A DNA stretch of 64,000 nucleotides from Myroides sp. 1354 (GTDB taxonomy: Bacteria; Bacteroidota; Bacteroidia; Flavobacteriales; Flavobacteriaceae), in the NCBI RefSeq assembly GCF_030324495.1, contig NZ_JACAGN010000011.1, forward strand, positions 1-64,000. The letters run 5' to 3'. The position numbers and the translations under genes were made by a program. This document shows, piece by piece, positions 17,356 to 26,640 of the stretch. Under the pieces are notes generated by a model. It was not told the origin of the DNA, made no database searches, and saw only the letters and a list, made by a program, of their open reading frames with translations. How positions within the stretch are numbered: the stretch's first letter is position 1; every line of letters begins with the position of its first letter.

Positions 17356-18348
17356 TTATTTATTCAGCAAGATTGCTGCTTCTTTTGCAAAATAAGTGGA
17401 GATGATACTCGCACCTGCGCGTTTGATACACGTTAGTTGCTCCATCATCACTAAATCGTGATCCAACCATCCTTTTTCAGCGGCTGCTTTTACCATGGCA
17501 TATTCTCCAGATACGTGATATACCGATACGGGTACGTTCACTGCGTCTTTTACTTCACGTACAATATCTAAATAAGCAATCCCCGGTTTTACCATGACAA
17601 TATCTGCTCCTTCTTCTACATCATACAACGCTTCTTTTATCGCTTCAATGCGATTGGCGTAATCCATTTGATAGGTTTTCTTGTCTTTTGGAATTTCTAC
17701 ATTTGCACGAGGTGCACTATCTAATGCATCTCTAAATGGTCCATAAAATGCTGAAGCATATTTAGCAGAATAGCTCATGATTCCAACATCTGTATAACCC
17801 GATTGATCTAAGGCTTCACGCATGCGCAATACACGTCCATCCATCATATCACTTGGAGCCACAAAATCAGCTCCTGCAGCGGCGTGAGATACACTCATTC
17901 TAGTTAGCGCATCTACAGTTGCATCATTGATTACCTTTCCATTTTCGATGATTCCATCATGTCCGTAAATCGAATACGGATCTAAAGCCACATCGGGCAT
18001 CACAATCATCCCAGGACAAGCATCTTTAATCGCTTTAATTGCAGTTTGCATCAATCCATTGGCATTCCATGACTCAGTACCCGCATTGTCTTTTAAGTGA
18101 TCACTTACTTTTACATAGATATTCACAGCGCGAATGCCCAACGCATATAATTCTTTTACCTCTTTTACCGTTAAATCCACCGATCTTCTATAGATCCCAG
18201 GCATGGATAAAATAGGTTCTTCTACATTTGTTCCCTCAGCAATAAACATGGGAAACATAAAATCTTGTGGGGTCACAATCGTCTCTCTCACTAAACTGCG
18301 AATGGACTCACTTGTTCTTAATCTTCTACCTCTTTGTAATGGAAACAT
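17356..18348 (-). CDS. hemB: Porphobilinogen synthase (delta-aminolevulinic acid dehydratase)
   Basis: It condenses two 5-aminolevulinates to porphobilinogen. The 330-residue protein has the two catalytic lysine regions, SYSAKYASAFYGPFR (about 195-210) and MVKPGIAYLD (about 250). The zinc-binding cysteine triad is missing: the segment reads DVALDPYSIYGHDG, as in magnesium-dependent, zinc-free enzymes. It is the last gene of the minus-strand haem operon, separated from hemF by the palindromic repeat array, so its expression may be affected by those structures. Confidence 0.95.
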   Translation of the reverse strand: MFPLQRGRRLRTSESIRSLVRETIVTPQDFMFPMFIAEGTNVEEPILSMPGIYRRSVDLTVKEVKELYALGIRAVNIYVKVSDHLKDNAGTESWNANGLMQTAIKAIKDACPGMIVMPDVALDPYSIYGHDGIIENGKVINDATVDALTRMSVSHAAAGADFVAPSDMMDGRVLRMREALDQSGYTDVGIMSYSAKYASAFYGPFRDALDSAPRANVEIPKDKKTYQMDYANRIEAIKEALYDVEEGADIVMVKPGIAYLDIVREVKDAVNVPVSVYHVSGEYAMVKAAAEKGWLDHDLVMMEQLTCIKRAGASIISTYFAKEAAILLNK

Positions 18349-18373
18349 AGTATTTGGTTTTTTATTGATAAGT

Positions 18374-18690
18374 ACGGGTACAAGGTCTTGTACCCCTATA
18401 AGAATGAACTATTTTATTCCTTCTAAATTTGATTCTGTCTTTATAAAAGATGGATGTAAATCAACGGGTGTATGGTCATACACTCCTATATAATCGTTAA
18501 TCAATGGGGTATGGTCATACACTCCTACGTAATCGTTAATCAATGGGGGTATGGTCATACACTCCTATATAATCGTTAATCAATGGGGGTATGGTCATAC
18601 ACTCCTATATAATCGTTAATCAATGGGTGTATTGCCATACACCCCTATATAATCGTTAATCAATGGGTGTATTGCCATACACCCCTACGT
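18374..18690. repeat. Array of palindromic repeats between hemF and hemB
   Basis: Six tandem units of about 40 bases have cores starting at 18471, 18510, 18550, 18590, 18630 and 18670, spaced 39-40. Each contains an inverted repeat, for example GTGTATG-GT-CATACAC or GGGTGTAT-TGCC-ATACACCC, joined by the linker ATATAATCGTTAATCAATG. A diverged seventh unit at 18376-18396 has GGGTACAAG-GT-CTTGTACCC: both arms changed together while the pattern stayed. The last unit begins at the hemF stop codon. On the minus strand the units read as GTAGGGGTGTATGGCAATACACCC, which resembles REP-type dispersed palindromes. No CRISPR features are present. Confidence 0.9.
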
Positions 18691-19596
18691 AATTTTCAAC
18701 CAATCGATTGGTTTGGCTAATACGTCCAATAATTTTTCTTCTTGACTACCTACTTCTGGTTGGTGGTCATATACCCATTGAACATGTGGAGGTAAACTCA
18801 TCAAAATGGATTCAATACGTCCATTGGTTTTCAATCCGAATAGTGTTCCTTTATCGTGAACTAAATTAAATTCCACATAACGTCCTCTTCGAATTTCTTG
18901 CCAAGTGCGTTGTTCATCGGTATAGGTTAACGTTTTACGCTTTTCAACAATGGGTACATAGGCCTCCAGGAAGCTATTTCCTACTGTAGTAACAAAATCA
19001 TACCATTGTTGAGCAGATTTATCTGCTGTTTCTTCCAATCGATCGAAAAACAATCCCCCTATTCCTCGTGCTTCTTCTCGGTGTGCATTCCAGAAATATT
19101 CGTCACATTGTTTTTTATAAAGCGGATAAAATGTTGCATCGTGTTGATCACAAGCCTTTTTACACACTTGATGAAAGTGAATAGCATCTTCCTCAAATAG
19201 ATAATAAGGCGTTAAATCCTGTCCTCCTCCAAACCAAGAACGCACTACTTTTCCTTCTTTATCGTACATTTCAAAGTAACGCCAATTGGCGTGAACTGTT
19301 GGCACCACCGGACTTTTAGGGTGGATGACTAAGCTCAATCCACAAGCGTAAAAATCGACATCTCCTACATTAAAATATTTTTGCATCGCAACAGGCAATG
19401 CTCCGTGTACTGCAGAAATATTTACTCCTCCTTTTTCAAATACACGTCCATTTTCAATAACACGTGTTCTTCCACCTCCACCTCCAGGGCGTTCCCATAG
19501 GTCTTGTTGGAATTTAACTGCTCCATCCACCTCTTCTAATCTCGATGTAATTTGATCTTGAAGCTGTTGTATATACTGATAAAATTTTTCTTTCAT
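18685..19596 (-). CDS. hemF: Coproporphyrinogen III oxidase, oxygen-dependent
   Basis: It oxidatively decarboxylates coproporphyrinogen III to protoporphyrinogen IX. The protein has about 303 residues from ATG at 19596 (an in-frame ATG five codons upstream is possible). It shows family signatures: GGGGGRTRV near residue 40, HANWRYFEM (about 100), WFGGGQDLTPYY, and near the end YVEFNLVHDKGTLFGLKTNGR, all diagnostic of HemF. The oxygen-dependent type implies aerobic life. The TAG stop lies inside the first palindromic unit of the downstream repeat array. Confidence 0.95.
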   Translation of the reverse strand: MKEKFYQYIQQLQDQITSRLEEVDGAVKFQQDLWERPGGGGGRTRVIENGRVFEKGGVNISAVHGALPVAMQKYFNVGDVDFYACGLSLVIHPKSPVVPTVHANWRYFEMYDKEGKVVRSWFGGGQDLTPYYLFEEDAIHFHQVCKKACDQHDATFYPLYKKQCDEYFWNAHREEARGIGGLFFDRLEETADKSAQQWYDFVTTVGNSFLEAYVPIVEKRKTLTYTDEQRTWQEIRRGRYVEFNLVHDKGTLFGLKTNGRIESILMSLPPHVQWVYDHQPEVGSQEEKLLDVLAKPIDWLKIT

Positions 19597-19635
19597 ACTT
19601 CCCTTAAACAAGCGTATACGTTTAATTTCTTTCTG

Positions 19636-19995
19636 TTATAGTTGAGCGATTTTACCCATTATTTCAAAGGAGAAAGCTTTGCTTTCATTTTGAATAAAAG
19701 TATATAAGTTCTTCGCTTTTGCTTTGAATTGGGGCTCAGTTTTGGACCAGTTAACTAATACATCAGCAAATTGTTCCATGCGATCCCATCCAAAATTGAA
19801 CTGCACTAAATGTGCATGGAGTGCTGTTGGTTCCATCGATACTAAAATCTCATACGTCAGACCCATTTTACCTAGTTCAACATCAATTTCTTCTTTTACT
19901 TGTAGATCATCAGGGACAAATCCAATTGATGAAAGTTTTACGACAATCGATTCGATTCGTCTGTCTTCTTCGCTTTTAACTCCTTTGTTTAACAT
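19636..19995 (-). CDS. Uncharacterised 119-residue protein in the haem operon
   Basis: I do not recognise this small, acidic-helical, soluble protein. It has no signal peptide, no Cys, and no membrane segment. Conserved-looking features are the KSEEDRRIES start and an aromatic FNFGWDRMEQFADVLVNW stretch. It lies between hemE and hemF on the same strand, 24 bases from the hemF ORF, and a hairpin separates it from hemE. Position suggests a role with haem synthesis, but this is inference only. Confidence 0.7.
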   Translation of the reverse strand: MLNKGVKSEEDRRIESIVVKLSSIGFVPDDLQVKEEIDVELGKMGLTYEILVSMEPTALHAHLVQFNFGWDRMEQFADVLVNWSKTEPQFKAKAKNLYTFIQNESKAFSFEIMGKIAQL

Positions 19996-20013
19996 AGGCC
20001 TTCTTATAAAAAA

Positions 20014-20049
20014 GCAAAAAAGTTTACGCTATTTCGTAAACCTTTTTGC
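20014..20049 (-). terminator. Hairpin between hemE and the 119-residue gene
   Basis: Fifteen-base arms GCAAAAAAGTTTACG and CGTAAACCTTTTTGC pair with one mismatch around a six-base loop, followed by T-rich minus-strand sequence. It could terminate or attenuate transcription, splitting the haem operon after hemE. Confidence 0.7.
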
Positions 20050-20058
20050 GTTATTTTC

Positions 20059-21087
20059 TTATTTGTGTTCGTATTCTTTTACTGCTTCAATAAAAGCTTT
20101 GGCGTGATCAACAGGAATATGGGGTAAGATACCATGTCCTAAGTTCACGATGTATTTATCTTTTCCGAAAGCATCGATCATCTCATGCACCATTTTTTTA
20201 ATGGTAGGAATTGGGGACATTAATCTACTTGGATCAAAATTTCCTTGTAGCGTAATATTCCCACCGGTAAATAAACGTGCATTTTGTGGGCTACAAGTCC
20301 AATCTACTCCTAGAGCAGACGCTTTAGACTGTGCCATTTCAGGCAATGCAAACCAGCATCCTTTACCAAATACGATAACAGGTGTAATCTCCGCTAGTGC
20401 CTCTATAATTTGATTGATATATTTCCATGAAAATTCTTGATAATCTACTGGAGAAAGCATGCCTCCCCAAGAGTCAAAAATCTGAACAGCATCTACCCCT
20501 GCTCTTACTTTTTCTTTTAAGTATAAAATCGTGGTATCCGTAATTTTTTGTAACAAGGTATGCGCTGCGACAGGATCTGAGAAACAGAATCCTTTAGCTA
20601 AATCAAAGCTTTTAGATCCTTTTCCTTCTACTGCATAACAGAAGATGGTCCAAGGAGAACCTGCGAAACCAATCAAAGGAACCTCATCGTTCAACATTTC
20701 TTTGGTGACCTTAATAGCATCCATCACATAACCCAACGTTTCTTCTATATTGGGGATGATTACTTGTTCAACATCCTTAGCAGAGCGAATTGGATTCGGT
20801 ACCCAAGGTCCTACTCCTTCCTTCATTTCCACATGGATATTCATGGCTTGTGGAACAACTAAAATATCCGAAAATAGAATGGCTGCATCTGGTTTCACAA
20901 TACGAATCGGTTGTACCGTAATTTCAGCTGCGATTTCTGGCATTCTACAACGGGTAAAAAAATCGTATTTATCTCGTAAAGCGCGGAATTCTGGTAAGTA
21001 TCTACCTGCTTGACGCATCATCCAAACGGGTGGTCTTTCCACCGTTTCTCCTTTTAAAGCTCTTAAGAATAAATCATTTTTAATCAT
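20059..21087 (-). CDS. hemE: Uroporphyrinogen decarboxylase
   Basis: It removes four carboxyl groups from uroporphyrinogen III to give coproporphyrinogen III. The 342-residue protein has the N-terminal signature [17 protein letters not shown] (about 18-34) and the second signature [16 protein letters not shown] (about 140-155), plus the [15 protein letters not shown] end. Length is typical. It follows hemD by 36 bases and is followed by a strong hairpin. Confidence 0.96.
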   Translation of the reverse strand: MIKNDLFLRALKGETVERPPVWMMRQAGRYLPEFRALRDKYDFFTRCRMPEIAAEITVQPIRIVKPDAAILFSDILVVPQAMNIHVEMKEGVGPWVPNPIRSAKDVEQVIIPNIEETLGYVMDAIKVTKEMLNDEVPLIGFAGSPWTIFCYAVEGKGSKSFDLAKGFCFSDPVAAHTLLQKITDTTILYLKEKVRAGVDAVQIFDSWGGMLSPVDYQEFSWKYINQIIEALAEITPVIVFGKGCWFALPEMAQSKASALGVDWTCSPQNARLFTGGNITLQGNFDPSRLMSPIPTIKKMVHEMIDAFGKDKYIVNLGHGILPHIPVDHAKAFIEAVKEYEHK

Positions 21088-21123
21088 TTCTAAACCATTT
21101 AATTACGTCAATTTTAGCTGACA

Positions 21124-21780
21124 CTATTTATAATATGCTAAGCACGATTGTAAGGTAGCTTCGATTGTTGGTTGACTAGCTACCACAATTTGCGTTGTAA
21201 TCTCTTTGAGTGCATCTGCTGTTGTATCTCCTATACAAAAGCAAACTTCCGTTGTAATTTGATTGTTTTGTAAAAAACTCTCAATAGCCGATGGGCTGTA
21301 AAAACAAATGCCATCTATTTTTTGTTGGATTTGATGGGGTTGTTTCACCGTTTGATAGGCTTCATATTCATCAAAAACAATTTGCTGTTCGTTAAAAAAC
21401 GTCGGCAATACCTCACGTCGAATATTTCCACAGCAAAAAGAAAAACTTCGATGGGCAAAATCGCGTTCAATAACCGCTGTTAATTCTTTAGCATAATGCG
21501 TCCAAGCGAGCACTTCCCATCCATGTTCCACTAAAAGCGCTTGCGTTTTCACTCCTACACAAAGGGCAGGTTTGGTCTTGAGCAATTGTGCTTTTGAGTT
21601 ATTCAATACGCTTTTCACTGCATTTTGACTGGTAAATAGCACTAAATCTCTCACCCTATCAACGGTAAAATCTTGGGGAATTGTCGCAATAAAATCCTCT
21701 TCTATCCACTGTATAGCTGCCGTATCTAGAAGTTGATGCTGCGCTTCACTCAATCGACGCGTTGATAAAACCGTAGGCAT
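21124..21780 (-). CDS. hemD: Uroporphyrinogen-III synthase
   Basis: It closes and inverts the D ring of hydroxymethylbilane. HemD proteins are poorly conserved, and this 218-residue sequence is recognised mainly by the pattern LVLFTSQNAVKSVL (about 48-61), FYSPSAIESFL (about 160-170) and CIGDTTADAL (about 180-190), and by its place three bases after the hemC stop. The length is slightly short but normal for the phylum. Confidence 0.9.
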   Translation of the reverse strand: MPTVLSTRRLSEAQHQLLDTAAIQWIEEDFIATIPQDFTVDRVRDLVLFTSQNAVKSVLNNSKAQLLKTKPALCVGVKTQALLVEHGWEVLAWTHYAKELTAVIERDFAHRSFSFCCGNIRREVLPTFFNEQQIVFDEYEAYQTVKQPHQIQQKIDGICFYSPSAIESFLQNNQITTEVCFCIGDTTADALKEITTQIVVASQPTIEATLQSCLAYYK

Positions 21781-21783
21781 TTG

Positions 21784-22716
21784 TTATCGTTTTAATTCCT
21801 GACGAAGTTTCTCCATCAAGGCTTGTCCGCCATTGGTCAACAATTCTTGTGCGGCAAAAAATCCCAGTTTTTTCCATTCTTGGATAGGTACTGTCTTCGT
21901 GATTTCGAATTTTTCTTTCCCATCTAAAGACAACAATACCCCTGTAAAATCAATGGTTTCTTCTTTTTGGTTATAGGTAGCGATTGCACCAATTGGCGCC
22001 GTACATCCACCCTCTAGCGTACGCAAGAACTGACGTTCAATATGCGTAGTCATTTCCGCTTCATAATCGTTCAACTGACGTAGTGCATCCAAGGCAAAAG
22101 AATCCTCTGCCATCGCTACTACCACCATAGCTCCTTGTGCAGGTGCTGGAATCATCCAATCCAAATTGACAAAACCCTTCGGTTTCTTTTTAATGCGATC
22201 TAACCCTGCAGAAGCAAAGATGGCTCCTTTCCAATCCGCATTGTCACTTAGTTTTTGCATTCTCGTATTGACATTTCCTCTTAAATCTACGAGCGTATGT
22301 TTGGGAAAGCGATTCAACCATTGGGCTTTTCGTCTTAAACTTCCCGTCGCTACTACAGCTTCTGCTTCTGGATCTAAAAAAGAAGTATCTCCTTTGTGTA
22401 GTAAAATATCAACTGTATTAGCTCTTTGTAATACTGCTGCTTGTACGATACCCTGCGGCAAAGCCGTTGGCACATCCTTCATCGAATGCACCGCAATATC
22501 AACTTGTTTGTTGATCATGGCTACATCCAAGGTTTTGGTAAAAATACCCGTAATACCCATTTCATATAAAGGCTTGTCCAATACTAAATCTCCTTCGGAC
22601 TTCACCGGAACTAATTCCGTTTGATATCCCAATGCATTTAATGCCTTTTCCACTGTTGTTGCCTGCCACATAGCAAGTTCACTATCGCGTGTACCGATAC
22701 GAATAATTCTATCCAT
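21784..22716 (-). CDS. hemC: Hydroxymethylbilane synthase (porphobilinogen deaminase)
   Basis: It polymerises four porphobilinogens to hydroxymethylbilane. The 310-residue protein starts IRIGTRDSELAMWQA, has the HSMKDVPT substrate motif (about 77-84) and the dipyrromethane-cofactor Cys in LEGGCTAPIGA (about 236). It overlaps the end of hemA by eight bases, so the two are translationally coupled, and hemD starts three bases after it. Confidence 0.97.
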   Translation of the reverse strand: MDRIIRIGTRDSELAMWQATTVEKALNALGYQTELVPVKSEGDLVLDKPLYEMGITGIFTKTLDVAMINKQVDIAVHSMKDVPTALPQGIVQAAVLQRANTVDILLHKGDTSFLDPEAEAVVATGSLRRKAQWLNRFPKHTLVDLRGNVNTRMQKLSDNADWKGAIFASAGLDRIKKKPKGFVNLDWMIPAPAQGAMVVVAMAEDSFALDALRQLNDYEAEMTTHIERQFLRTLEGGCTAPIGAIATYNQKEETIDFTGVLLSLDGKEKFEITKTVPIQEWKKLGFFAAQELLTNGGQALMEKLRQELKR

Positions 22717-23968
22717 TTTGTCTTGTATCTAATTGAAAAACTTTTTCTATCCATTCAATGCTGTCATCAACAACGGTTTCCTCATGTCGCAGATGATTGG
22801 CAAAGTGTGTGGTGATCTTCTGAATAATACGCATCGTTATTACTTCAGCTTGATCACTATCAAAGTTCTCATATTTTTTTCGATGGTAGTCAATTTCTCC
22901 ATCTTTTATTTGTTCTAATCGCGTTTTTAAGGCATGGATCGTCGGAGCAAACTTTCTCATTTTGGTCCAAGCAACAAATTCCGACATCACTTCGTCTATA
23001 ATTTCTTCTGCTTGAGGGATGAATTCTTTTCTTCTCTCGATGGTTTTATCCGTCATCTTAGATAGGTCATCCATGTGAATGAGCTCGACCATTGGATGTG
23101 AGGCAACCAAGGGGTCGACATTTTTTGGAATAGATAAATCTAATATTGTCAACGGTTTGTTCAATTGTAGTGTCGATAAATCAACCGTAGGCTGTTGAGC
23201 CCCCGTAGCTACGACCAACACATCCGATTTTGAAATTTCTTCTTCTAGATTTTCGTAATCTTTTACGTGTAGATTAAACTTCCCCGCCACTTCTAAAGCA
23301 CGTTCTTTGGTTCTGTTAATTAAGACAATGTGATCGTTGTGAGTGTGTTTAACAAGATTCTCACAGGTATTACGGCCGATTTTGCCCGTTCCAAACAAAA
23401 GAATGTTTTTCGCTGATATATCGTGAACTTGATCCATAATATACTGCACTGCAGCAAAAGAAACAGAAGTAGCCCCTGAACTGAGCTCGGTTTCGTTTTT
23501 AATGCGTTTGCTTGCTTGAATCACTGCATTGACTAAACGCTCAAAGTAGTTGGTGGTCAATCCTTGTTCTTTAGCCAATACAAAACCATTGCGAATTTGA
23601 CTAATAATCTCGAAATCGCCTAAGATTTGGCTATCTAATCCTGTTCCAACGCGAAATAAGTGACGAATGGCCTCATTGTTTTTACACACATAAGCCACTT
23701 GTCGGAAATCGTCAACCGTTCCATTACTATTATCACATAATAACTTGATCAATTCAAAGGGATGTTGTGCAAAACCGTAAATCTCTGTTCGATTACACGT
23801 AGAGATCACAATTAAACTTTCTATTCCTTCTTCTTTCGCTTGACGTAATAGATTTTCTTTGGCCGTATCACTCAAACTAAACTTTCCTCTCATCTCAGCG
23901 TCCGCTTTTTTATAGCTTAATCCCACTGCATAAAAAGTAGTTGATTTGACCTTATCTATTTTTTCCAT
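22709..23968 (-). CDS. hemA: Glutamyl-tRNA reductase
   Basis: It reduces glutamyl-tRNA to glutamate-1-semialdehyde, the first committed step of C5-pathway haem synthesis. From ATG at 23968 the protein has 419 residues; the frame begins nine codons earlier at 23995, but that start would overlap the -7 element TACTTTTG (23983-23990, minus). The catalytic Cys58 is in VISTCNRTEIYG. An NADPH domain follows (LLFGTGKIGRNT, about 180-191). It is the first gene of the operon and is divergent from the AraC regulator. Confidence 0.95.
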   Translation of the reverse strand: MEKIDKVKSTTFYAVGLSYKKADAEMRGKFSLSDTAKENLLRQAKEEGIESLIVISTCNRTEIYGFAQHPFELIKLLCDNSNGTVDDFRQVAYVCKNNEAIRHLFRVGTGLDSQILGDFEIISQIRNGFVLAKEQGLTTNYFERLVNAVIQASKRIKNETELSSGATSVSFAAVQYIMDQVHDISAKNILLFGTGKIGRNTCENLVKHTHNDHIVLINRTKERALEVAGKFNLHVKDYENLEEEISKSDVLVVATGAQQPTVDLSTLQLNKPLTILDLSIPKNVDPLVASHPMVELIHMDDLSKMTDKTIERRKEFIPQAEEIIDEVMSEFVAWTKMRKFAPTIHALKTRLEQIKDGEIDYHRKKYENFDSDQAEVITMRIIQKITTHFANHLRHEETVVDDSIEWIEKVFQLDTRQNG

Positions 23969-24067
23969 ATCTATTTCAATTTCAAAAGTAAGCAAATTTA
24001 GCGCTAATGATTCGATAAAAGTAACGCTAGAAGGACTATTAATAACGCTGAAAGAAAAAGAAAAACA

Positions 24068-24101
24068 TTTGACAATATTTCATTATAATACAGTACATTT
24101 G
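24068..24101 (+). promoter_or_regulatory. Promoter of the AraC regulator/hemH operon
   Basis: TTTG (24068-24071), 22 bases, then TACATTTG (24094-24101). The ATG of the regulator is 95 bases downstream, leaving a leader long enough for control. It stands back to back with the hemA promoter. Confidence 0.6.
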
Positions 24102-24195
24102 CAGTATTAGCAAGGGTTACAAAAGACTTTATATAGAATCATTCTAAATAAAAAATACAAGATTGCGTTTCCTTGCCTTTCAAAAAAATAACGCT

Positions 24196-25071
24196 ATGAG
24201 TCCCATAGAAGAAATCAACATAGACCCTGAATTTTCGGTTTATAAAATAGACAATACCCTTCCGCAATCCTATAGTTTCCACAAGGAGATTGGCACGGAT
24301 ATTATCCAATTTTACTTCTGTTTAAAAGGCAGCGGCCAGTTTATTTACAATCACGGCGCCTATACCTTAGACTTACCAGAAGAGAAATCACTTCTTTTGT
24401 ATAATCCGCAAAAACAACTGCCGGTTCACTTAGAAGTAAAGAGTCAATCTGCGATTATTTGCTTGATGATTCCGATTAAAAAATTTCACTCCCTATTTTC
24501 ATCCGAAGCGGAATTTATTGGTTTTCTAACCGAAGAGAATAAAGAAAAAAAGTATTATACGGAAGAAAAAATCACCCCTGCTATTGCGATAGTATTGACA
24601 CAAATGCTCAATGCATCCATGCATCCTTCAGTAAAAAACCTATTCTATAAAGGAAAGACCTATGAGCTATTAAGCCTCGTATTTAATTATAACGAGGAAC
24701 AAAATATAGACAACTGTCCTTTTCTATCAGATGAAGAAGATGTTTTAAAAATCAAACAAGCGAAGGATATTATTATCCAGCAAATGACAGAACCACCTAC
24801 CCTGCAAGAGTTAGCCGATCACATCGGTTTAAACATCAAGAAGCTCAAAATCGGGTTCAAGCAAATTTATGGGGATTCTGTGTTCAGCTTTTTGTTTGAT
24901 TACAAGATGGAATATGCGAGAAAGTTGTTAGACGAAGGGAATTACAACGTAAATGAGGTTGGATTAAAGATTGGCTATAGCTCTGCCAGCCACTTCATTT
25001 CAGCTTTTAAAAAGAAATACGGCATTACGCCAAAAAAATATTTAATGTCAATTAATTCAAACAATCAATAA
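24196..25071 (+). CDS. AraC-family transcriptional regulator linked to haem genes
   Basis: The 291-residue protein (ATG at 24196, MSPIEEIN; an upstream in-frame codon adds an unlikely extension) has an N-terminal sensory part of about 180 residues with a cupin-like LYNPQKQLPVHLEV section and a C-terminal AraC DNA-binding domain with two helix-turn-helix units (about 210-286, EVGLKIGYSSASHFISAFKK). It stands divergent from hemA and overlaps hemH by one base (TAATG), so it is translationally coupled with ferrochelatase. I infer that it controls haem synthesis, perhaps in response to haem or iron. The ligand is unknown. Confidence 0.88.
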   Translation: MSPIEEINIDPEFSVYKIDNTLPQSYSFHKEIGTDIIQFYFCLKGSGQFIYNHGAYTLDLPEEKSLLLYNPQKQLPVHLEVKSQSAIICLMIPIKKFHSLFSSEAEFIGFLTEENKEKKYYTEEKITPAIAIVLTQMLNASMHPSVKNLFYKGKTYELLSLVFNYNEEQNIDNCPFLSDEEDVLKIKQAKDIIIQQMTEPPTLQELADHIGLNIKKLKIGFKQIYGDSVFSFLFDYKMEYARKLLDEGNYNVNEVGLKIGYSSASHFISAFKKKYGITPKKYLMSINSNNQ

Positions 25072-26090
25072 TGAAAGGGATACTACTTGTAAATTTAGGT
25101 TCGCCAAAATCTCCAACTGCCGAGGATGTAAAACCTTATTTGGATGAATTTTTAATGGACAAAAGAGTCATTGATATGCCTTATTTGCTAAGAGCGTTCT
25201 TAGTTAAGGGGATCATCCTCAACACAAGACCTAAAAAATCAGCAGAAGCTTATCAAAAAGTATGGTGGCCAGAAGGATCACCATTAATTGTCATTTCTCA
25301 GCGTCAGCAAAAAAAATTACAACAGAAGATTGATTTACCTATCGCACTAGCGATGCGTTATGGAGAACCTTCAATCAAAACAGGGCTACAAGAATTGAAA
25401 GACAAAGGTGTAACCGATGTTTTCATGATTCCCCTATATCCTCAATTTGCCATGGCGACGACAGAAACTATTGAGGTTTTAGCTGAAGAATTGCGCAAAA
25501 AACACTTTGCCAATATGACCATCACCAGTATGCCTGCGTTTTACAACAGACAGGAATACATTGATGCTTTGGCAACATCTATCCAGACCCATTTAGATCA
25601 AAACGAATGGGATCACATTCTATTCTCCTATCACGGTGTACCAGAACGTCACATCTATAAATCAGACACCACAAAATCGCATTGTAAAATTGATGGTTCT
25701 TGTTGTAATACGCCTTCAGTTGCCCATCAACATTGCTATAGACATCAATGTTTAGAAACAACAAAACAAGTAGTTGAAAAGCTTAACATTCCTGAAGGCA
25801 AGTATACCAACACCTTTCAATCGCGTTTAGGTCCAGATAAATGGCTTCAACCACCAACAGATAAAACCGTGAATCAATTAGCCGAAAATGGCATTAAACA
25901 CTTGGCTGTGGTAACTCCAGCTTTCGTTGCAGACTGTTTAGAAACACTAGAGGAAATTGGGATGGAAGCACGGGATGAATTCTTACACCACGGAGGAACA
26001 TCATTTAAGACTATTCCTTGTTTGAATGACAATGATGCTTTTATTGATGCTTTAGCCACTTGGATTACTACTTGGCAACAAACGAATTAA
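25071..26090 (+). CDS. hemH: Ferrochelatase
   Basis: It inserts ferrous iron into protoporphyrin IX. The 339-residue protein begins KGILLVNLGSPKSP and has the family signature LFSYHGVPERHI (about 184-195, catalytic His) and a late Glu in CLETLEEI. Cys residues in CKIDGSCCN and HQHCYRHQC (about 205-225) are the pattern of enzymes that can carry an iron-sulfur cluster, though the C-terminal extension is short, so this is uncertain. It is coupled to the AraC gene and followed by hemJ after four bases. Confidence 0.95.
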   Translation: MKGILLVNLGSPKSPTAEDVKPYLDEFLMDKRVIDMPYLLRAFLVKGIILNTRPKKSAEAYQKVWWPEGSPLIVISQRQQKKLQQKIDLPIALAMRYGEPSIKTGLQELKDKGVTDVFMIPLYPQFAMATTETIEVLAEELRKKHFANMTITSMPAFYNRQEYIDALATSIQTHLDQNEWDHILFSYHGVPERHIYKSDTTKSHCKIDGSCCNTPSVAHQHCYRHQCLETTKQVVEKLNIPEGKYTNTFQSRLGPDKWLQPPTDKTVNQLAENGIKHLAVVTPAFVADCLETLEEIGMEARDEFLHHGGTSFKTIPCLNDNDAFIDALATWITTWQQTN

Positions 26091-26094
26091 TCCT

Positions 26095-26640
26095 ATGGCC
26101 TATTTATATTTAAAAGCACTACACGTCATCTTTGTAGTTTGTTGGTTTGCAGGTTTATTTTATATCGTTCGCCTTTTTGTTTATTACGTAGAAGCGAACG
26201 AAAAACCGCAATTGGAACAAGACATTCTCAAGAAGCAATATCGCATCATGACGAATCGATTATGGAACATCATCACCTGGCCTGCAGCCATATTAACGCT
26301 TATTTTTGGAATTTCTATGTTTGTCGTTAATCCTTATTTACTGCAACAACCTTGGATGCATGTCAAATTGTTATTTGTGGTCTTTTTAATCGCTTATCAT
26401 CTAAAATGCCATCAATTTGTCAAACAAATTAACACCAACACCCTAACCAAATCTTCCTCCTTTTTTCGCATTTGGAATGAGGGAGCAACAATTATTTTAT
26501 TCTCTGTTGTTTTTTTAGTATTTTTAAAGAATGCTTTCAACTGGATATTTGGTGTAGTCGGACTATTGGGATTGGCTATATTATTAATGCTAGGTATTAA
26601 GCTTTATAAACAAATTCGCCAACGCAAAGAAAATGAATGA
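26095..26640 (+). CDS. hemJ: Protoporphyrinogen IX oxidase, HemJ type
   Basis: This 181-residue integral membrane protein has four to five hydrophobic segments. The conserved His10 in KALHVIFVVCWFAGLFY, the NRLWNIITWPA stretch (about 54-64) and HVKLLFVVFLIAYH (about 90-103) are HemJ (UPF0093) hallmarks. It oxidises protoporphyrinogen IX to protoporphyrin IX and replaces HemG and HemY, neither of which is in the window. It sits between hemH and a histidine kinase, overlapping the latter by four bases (ATGA), so the three genes form one transcript. Confidence 0.92.
   Translation: MAYLYLKALHVIFVVCWFAGLFYIVRLFVYYVEANEKPQLEQDILKKQYRIMTNRLWNIITWPAAILTLIFGISMFVVNPYLLQQPWMHVKLLFVVFLIAYHLKCHQFVKQINTNTLTKSSSFFRIWNEGATIILFSVVFLVFLKNAFNWIFGVVGLLGLAILLMLGIKLYKQIRQRKENE

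Noticed and set aside
18374..18690. Repeat array as CRISPR
   Set aside because: Units are contiguous with nearly identical linkers, not unique spacers, and no cas gene is near.
22166..22624. 152-codon open frame antisense to hemC
   Set aside because: Contained in the well-supported hemC gene; low-quality composition and no homology recognised.
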